This document shows, in pieces, positions 58,861 through 64,000 of a DNA stretch of 64,000 nucleotides. The notes below the pieces were generated by a model. It made no database searches. It was not told where the DNA came from and saw only the letters and a list, made by a program, of their open reading frames with translations. Both the position numbers and the translations under genes were made by a program. Positions within the stretch are counted from its first letter, which is position 1; every line of letters begins with the position of its first letter. This stretch comes from Lutjanus erythropterus (taxonomy: Eukaryota; Chordata; Actinopteri; Lutjaniformes; Lutjanidae): the NCBI GenBank assembly GCA_020091685.1, contig CM034595.1, positions 40,038,232 to 40,102,231 of the forward strand, given 5' to 3'.

Positions 58861-60941
58861 GACAAACTGAGACAGCTGCTTTCTCAGTGTGGCACAGATT
58901 TGGAGGAATGTTTCCTTAATTTGGTAGCTGAAAAGACAGGTGCTAAAACTAGGTTCCCGCGGAGAGATGGTGGGGTGTAGAACACGGTAAATGTGTTATT
59001 AAAAAAATTCTGAAAAATACTAGATACGGGGTTCCTACACCTTTCCAAAGTCAGAGTCAAGCACTTTTCAAGCATTTTTAAGGTGCATTTTTAAGCTTTC
59101 CTAGCACCCTACAGTGGTCATAAATGATATATTTATGAAGTCTTTATGGATATGCTCAAAATGATTAGCCCCTGTTTTATTTCTTCATCACATTAAATCA
59201 GACGTTACTGTGCTATAAACCACCAAAATTATGTTTCGTGATAGAATTCTACAGGAGGGTGACTTATTAACAGAAAAACATAACCTGTCTGAGCCAATAC
59301 CAAATAAAACACTCGATCAGTACACAAATAACTTCTGTTTCAATAAAAATCCTTTTCGAGCGGGGCTCAAGTGGAGTCGTCTTCATTTTGTTAAAAAGGC
59401 AAAAGCAATTAGCCTCTCTGCTTTTTAGGTGAAGAAATAAAATAAGTCAAATTGTTCAGTCAGAGGGTGATTTATTATGAAAGTAAAGCAGTTCCAGTTT
59501 CAAGCACTTTATCCAAAAACCAAACACTTTTCAACCCTTGAAAACATCAGACTAAAGTTGTGTTTAAAAGTGTTTCCAGTGCCCGTAAGAACCCTGTAGA
59601 TAAATTTTGCAGAATATTAACTTAAAGTGGCTATCGATCACAATTTAATTCTGTACATTTCTTATAAAGTTGAGCAAATTTAGACAAAGAGCAAGTTATC
59701 CAAGAGTTTTCCGATGTTTTGGTTTTGTATACAAAGATCTTTTTTTTTTGTAAAGCATGTGGGCCATGAGCAAATGTTCACGCATCCAAAATATGCATCA
59801 AACTATGCTTCACTTATAGTGGGAAGGACACAGTGCCTGCATTGTCAAGTGAGTGGGTGACAAGATATGAAAGCAATGCCACTCAGTCTCTTTCTGCCTC
59901 CGTCTCTCCCTCACATTTTTGGCACGATAATACCTCTATTCAACTCAGCGGTCTGATCATGTTTCACGCCTGTGCACCCGCATTGACTGCCGTTCTGTCC
60001 CATTTCACCCCCTTTTGATACGTCTTTGTGTCATCAATAATGACAGGCAGAAAACGGCTGTCCACACCGGGGCCCTCATGCCACCCCGGTGCCAGCGATG
60101 CAGTTCAACACCTCGTTCCTATGCACTGAATCGTCTTACCGAACCATCACGCATTGTTTCCCTGCTGTCAGCAGAGAGCAACGCAAAAGTGGTGGGCTTC
60201 CATTCACTTTGACTGACGCATAATACTCCACAATGGACCCGTGTTGCACATGTGCACGGCCAGCCAAAAGAGGGATCACGGCACAATAGTGGCGCTTTGA
60301 AAGGGGACATGCATAAAGAGATAGCCCAACGTGAGCATTTGTACTGTCGACTAAGAGCTCCTGGGGACAATGCCCCAGCTCGCCCTGGAAAAACAATGTG
60401 TTTTTGTTACATAAACTATGTCTACTTGGTATTCGTCTACCTGGGTGCGTGAGGCAGAGCTGTGATTGAAAGCTCTCGAGAGTCTTTTCGCCACTTTGGA
60501 AAAACACTTCCAATCACGGCTTATGCAATCAGGTATGGCTGTAATAGGAGAAGGCCATTAACTGGCAGACAGTTTTCTCTTCATAACTGTAGCCAGTCTG
60601 AGCCTCACAGGGTGTGAACTTGAAATCACGGCACACAAATGTCATTATTTCCTACAGTCATCGCAATGAACCTTTGTATTGTGTCTCGCTGTCAAAACTG
60701 GCCAAAAATGTAAATATACCTGCAAAAAAACCAAAACAAACCACGATGACATAAAAACCCCAACACAACTTCAAATGATTTTAATATCCAGAATTTTTAA
60801 TCAATGGAAGTGACGTCCTGTGTCCTCTGTCATGCACTGTTCAGTGTTCAATAAGTGATTCTGGAGAAAGATGGTTGATTACTGAGTCTCATTTTCAGGT
60901 CATCAAGTACAGATGCTTTGGGTTGGTTGGTTAACTGGCAC

Positions 60942-61189
60942 TAGGCCTGAAACAAATGATTATTTTGATCATAATTTAATATGTGGATTGTTTTCACAAT
61001 TTACATCAGAAAATGGTGAAAAACAGAGCCAAGGTGACGTCCCTAAAGGAATATGAAAAACAGAAAAAATTCATGTTTGAAAGGCTGAAAACAGGAAATT
61101 TAGATATTTAAAAAAATGACTCAAAACAATTAACCAATTATCAAAATAGTTGGCAATCAATTTATGATCAGTTATTTGTTGCAGCTCCT
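60942..61189. repeat. AT-rich hAT-like repeat copy
   Basis: Left TAGGCCTGAAACAAATGATT; interior TCAGAAAATGGTGAA (61006) and 'AGCCAAGGTGACGTCCC'; right end TTTGTTGCAGCTCCT. Flanking octamers agree only weakly (4/8). Confidence 0.7.
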
Positions 61190-62732
61190 GCTGTGTCTCC
61201 AGAGTGACTTACTGCACCTTTCAGTCAAGACAGCCAGCCGCAGTAGTGCTGCTTTGTTTTCACAATCCAGTATTATTTTTTTTACAATCAAAAATAAATA
61301 TTTTTTTTTATTCAATTATGATGCTACAATGAGAGACCTACAGAGAATTATTGCCTCAATCTGCAGCTCTCTTTATGTGAAGTTTCAGCTCATTGTTTAG
61401 CTGTCCAGCTGCAACTTTGCTGCTCTCATAGTGTCATTTTTGGCCACAGCAAGCAGCAGTTTTCAGTGAAAAAGCTCTAAAAAACCATCTGAACACTACC
61501 TGCTCAGCAGACAGACTCAGTTAGAGACTAACTGCTGAACGTAGGTGAACATTAAACAGCTAAAGAGCCAGATATTTTCCTCAGGAGTTGGTAGAAACTA
61601 AAAACAGAGCTAAGAGACGGTGAATATTGGACTTCATCAAGTGAAAACAAACACATGACAAATAAATGCTAACAGCGCTCTGTAACTGTTGGATGTATAA
61701 ATAAGCAACAGTTTGTGATATCAACTTAAAAGATGATGATATGTCAGTACTGTGTTCATAATTTGTTTCTGCAGCTCCCAAGTGGCTTCTCCCCCAAAAT
61801 AATTAGTTATGCAGCTTTAAAATATGGTAACATGAAAACTCTGTACAAAATAAATCCTTTATAGAAGCATTTTTTAATACTCAGTTTTCAATTGTGTAAT
61901 GTGGGCAAGCTGGCATGAATATTAAATACAGTTTCGAAGTGAGTAAAAGGGCTCATAAAATATTACCAGATACTATTCTGTTTTCAAGAGGCCCTTCTTT
62001 TCTCAATCAGCTTCTTACTGTGGGTGATGGGGTCTGACATGAACACATTCTTCTGTCAAAGTTAGAGCAACTGTAGCTATTTTACAAAAGATATTTCTGG
62101 TTTTGTAGTTTTTCGTCTGAGCTCTGGTCGCCAGTTTAAAGTATCCGGAGCTCAGCTGTTTGATAATTTTGCTATGAAGTTTGCACTGAAACTCAAATCT
62201 AATCGAACAACACCCACACAGAGGGTCAGAGTGTGAAACTATTACTAAACAATAACTTAGTGATCTCGAAGAACTGATGAAAGGTGAGTTAATCAGTCAT
62301 ATATATTTAATATTAGCCTATAGAAAAATAAGTGAAGTTTTTGGGCGCTTTAACTCTGCTTGTGTTGTTTTGGTCATTATTGATTTTTGTTTGTGTTTGT
62401 CTTTTCTTAGAGAATATGTGGAACATTCTTGGAGATGTATTGATCTTTTCCATGCACAAATACCACATGCATACTGATAGTATCTTGAGATACTGTATTG
62501 ATTCCTAGTGCTCTGGCTTTACCCAAAAATGCAATCAGAATAAGAACGCAACCAAAAAAATTCTAAGCTCAAACTGGTGGCATTTAAGGTGTCGAAGATG
62601 CAAAAAATAAGAGGAGTCATAATTGAACTTACAGACAGGTTTTATCACGTCTAATGATCCAAAAATCCACCGATCTTTAGCTCCTCCTACTTCTCTCAGG
62701 AAGTTACCTCAGCAGGACGGGTCCAGGAGGTT

Positions 62733-62791
62733 GGGGTTTGATGGGGTTTGAAGATGGGGTGGATGGTGGGGTGTCAGGGGTTTGAAACCCC
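62733..62791 (+). other. G-run cluster (potential G-quadruplex) and adjoining GGGGTTTGAAACCCC palindrome
   Basis: Five GGGG runs on the plus strand at 62733-62736, 62743-62746, 62756-62759, 62768-62771 and 62777-62780, with loops of 6, 9, 8 and 5 bases. The last run starts a GGGGTTTGAAACCCC palindrome (62777-62791). Location: gene-poor right part of the window. Confidence 0.6.
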
Positions 62792-63597
62792 CTTTGAGGT
62801 TCTCCCTCTGAGAGCGCTTACTCTTCAAAAAACTTCCTGTGAGAAGAAAAACAGAAAAAAAAACATGAGGATGGACAACAACAGAAGAGAAACAGCTGCA
62901 CTGCTGGAAAACCTCAGGGCTTCGTCTCTTTTACTTAAACGGGGCCACTGACCCTCAGAGCCCCAGTGGAGAAGGGGTCTATGTCCTCTTAGTGTAATCT
63001 CCTCAGTCACTCTGCTGTCATAACATCACAGCTAACACAAGCAGAGAGGCCATAAATAGAGCCAGATGTGCCTGGTTGTGCTGGGTTAAAGACCAAAACA
63101 TGGTGCGACATTTTTCCTTCTTAAAATTATTAAAATTACTATAAAACAATTTACTTTTGTATTCATGTGTCAGTGTATCCTTGTTTTGTTTCATGTGACT
63201 TTAATTTAAAATGTTATGTGAACATTTGCTCAAATATATATAAACATTATATCAAAGTGTGTTCAAATCTCCATACAGACAAACATAAGCAAGCCACAAG
63301 TTCATGATTATTCAGTTTCCATATCCAAACCATCGCCCACACTATTTATAAATATATATAAATATATATATGAAGCGTCGGCTATCTTGCTGTAAACCAC
63401 GTGTACAATGTGGTTTAAGATGCCTACGCTCATGGTAAACTGCGTGGGCTCTTCATCCCAAACTTGTTTTTATAACTGACAATATGGAGGTATGCAGTAC
63501 TGTGCATAGTAGCAGGACAAATTTACATCAGGACATCTGTTGCAAAGAAAACAGAGAGCGCATGTAAACCAGTGTGGTAGAAAGGTAGGAGAGTACA

Positions 63598-63680
63598 GTG
63601 GGGCTGCACGATGATGGCCAAAATGATCATCACAATTACACTTGATCAATACTGAGAAATATTTTGATTGCATTTTCACG
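63598..63680. repeat. Fragment of a GGGCTGCACGAT-type repeat
   Basis: Starts TGGGGCTGCACGATGATGGC and continues with AT-rich 'ATCATCACAATTACACTTG' blocks. Only one end is present. Confidence 0.5.
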
Positions 63681-64000
63681 TACAAGTAGACAGAACGCTG
63701 TTTTCACTTCCATGTTTTGCTACATTCCTGCTAATGTACAAAAAAATGCCTTAAATTCCATTCAGGAGCTGCACCTTGCTGTTGCAACATGGACCCCCCC
63801 CCAGGCTGACTGACAGGGAATACAGCAGCTGACGGGATTTAACATTACAGTGGCTCTGACAGGACTCTGACTCTGGCATGATGAAGACACAACGTTTCCA
63901 GGCAAGGACAAGAGGTTTGAAGCGACTGATGAGTGAGTTTGTAACTTAGGGACTTCATTTGTAAGTAGACATCCATTCATTGGGTTGATTAGTCTGTGAC

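Larger units (their letters stand above)
29187..64000. other. Gene-poor 34.8 kb: probable 5' intron and/or upstream region of sema6
   Basis: The acceptor at 29188-29187 means the transcript comes from further right, so at least part of this is 5' intron. I could not identify the non-coding first exon or a core promoter. Open frames up to 161 codons (for example 39148-39633 and 45847-46326, plus strand) lack family signatures and splice-bounded structure. Repeats are listed separately. Between them, 30520-32540, 35240-40080, 40560-43810, 43940-47850, 52130-53660, 57000-58670 and 61200-64000 hold no feature I can name. Confidence 0.6.

Overview
This window is vertebrate nuclear DNA, most likely from a spiny-rayed (percomorph-type) teleost. 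The evidence is GT-AG split exons, long AT-rich introns, many CA and tetranucleotide microsatellites, and a repeat content I recognise as typical of teleosts: hAT-type non-autonomous DNA transposons, Tc1-like remnants, tRNA-derived SINEs and LINE tails. There is no bacterial-style gene organisation. Most open reading frames longer than 60 codons are chance frames in introns or repeats.

One protein-coding gene is supported. It lies on the minus strand and covers the left 29 kb: the 5' half of a class 6 semaphorin (transmembrane axon-guidance ligand/receptor). Nine coding exons can be placed to the base, each bounded by AG and GT and each phase-compatible with the next: 29126-28985, 20465-20351, 18734-18677, 13481-13425, 12981-12880, 4469-4379, 2252-2130, 608-520 and 281-64. 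They encode 331 complete codons plus two bases: a signal peptide and about 300 residues of the sema domain. The remaining sema domain, PSI domain, transmembrane segment and cytoplasmic tail lie beyond position 1. The protein is closest by eye to SEMA6D, with several SEMA6C-like positions, so the paralogue (6D, 6C-like or fish 6E) is left open. A splice acceptor at 29188-29187 shows that at least one non-coding 5' exon lies further right, inside the window or beyond 64000.

The right 35 kb (29187-64000) shows no convincing coding exon on either strand. I read it as a large 5' intron or flank of the semaphorin gene, filled with repeats and several single-copy-looking stretches that could be regulatory.

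The most striking non-genic result is a set of hAT-like elements whose 8-bp target-site duplications are still readable: 5727-6494 (8/8 match), 17539-18523 (8/8), 11142-11494 (7/8), 28381-28603 (7/8), 43819-43929 (7/8), 56585-56966 (6/8) and possibly 49380-50219 (5/8). Also present are two copies of a foldback family (one with clear TTAA flanks), an internally deleted Tc1/mariner-type transposon (51360-52120), three tRNA-derived SINEs, a LINE reverse-transcriptase tail (27546-27870), a decayed five-unit local repeat array between coding exons 1 and 2 (21083-23560), and a potential G-quadruplex (62733-62780). I found no evidence for a previously undescribed gene system.
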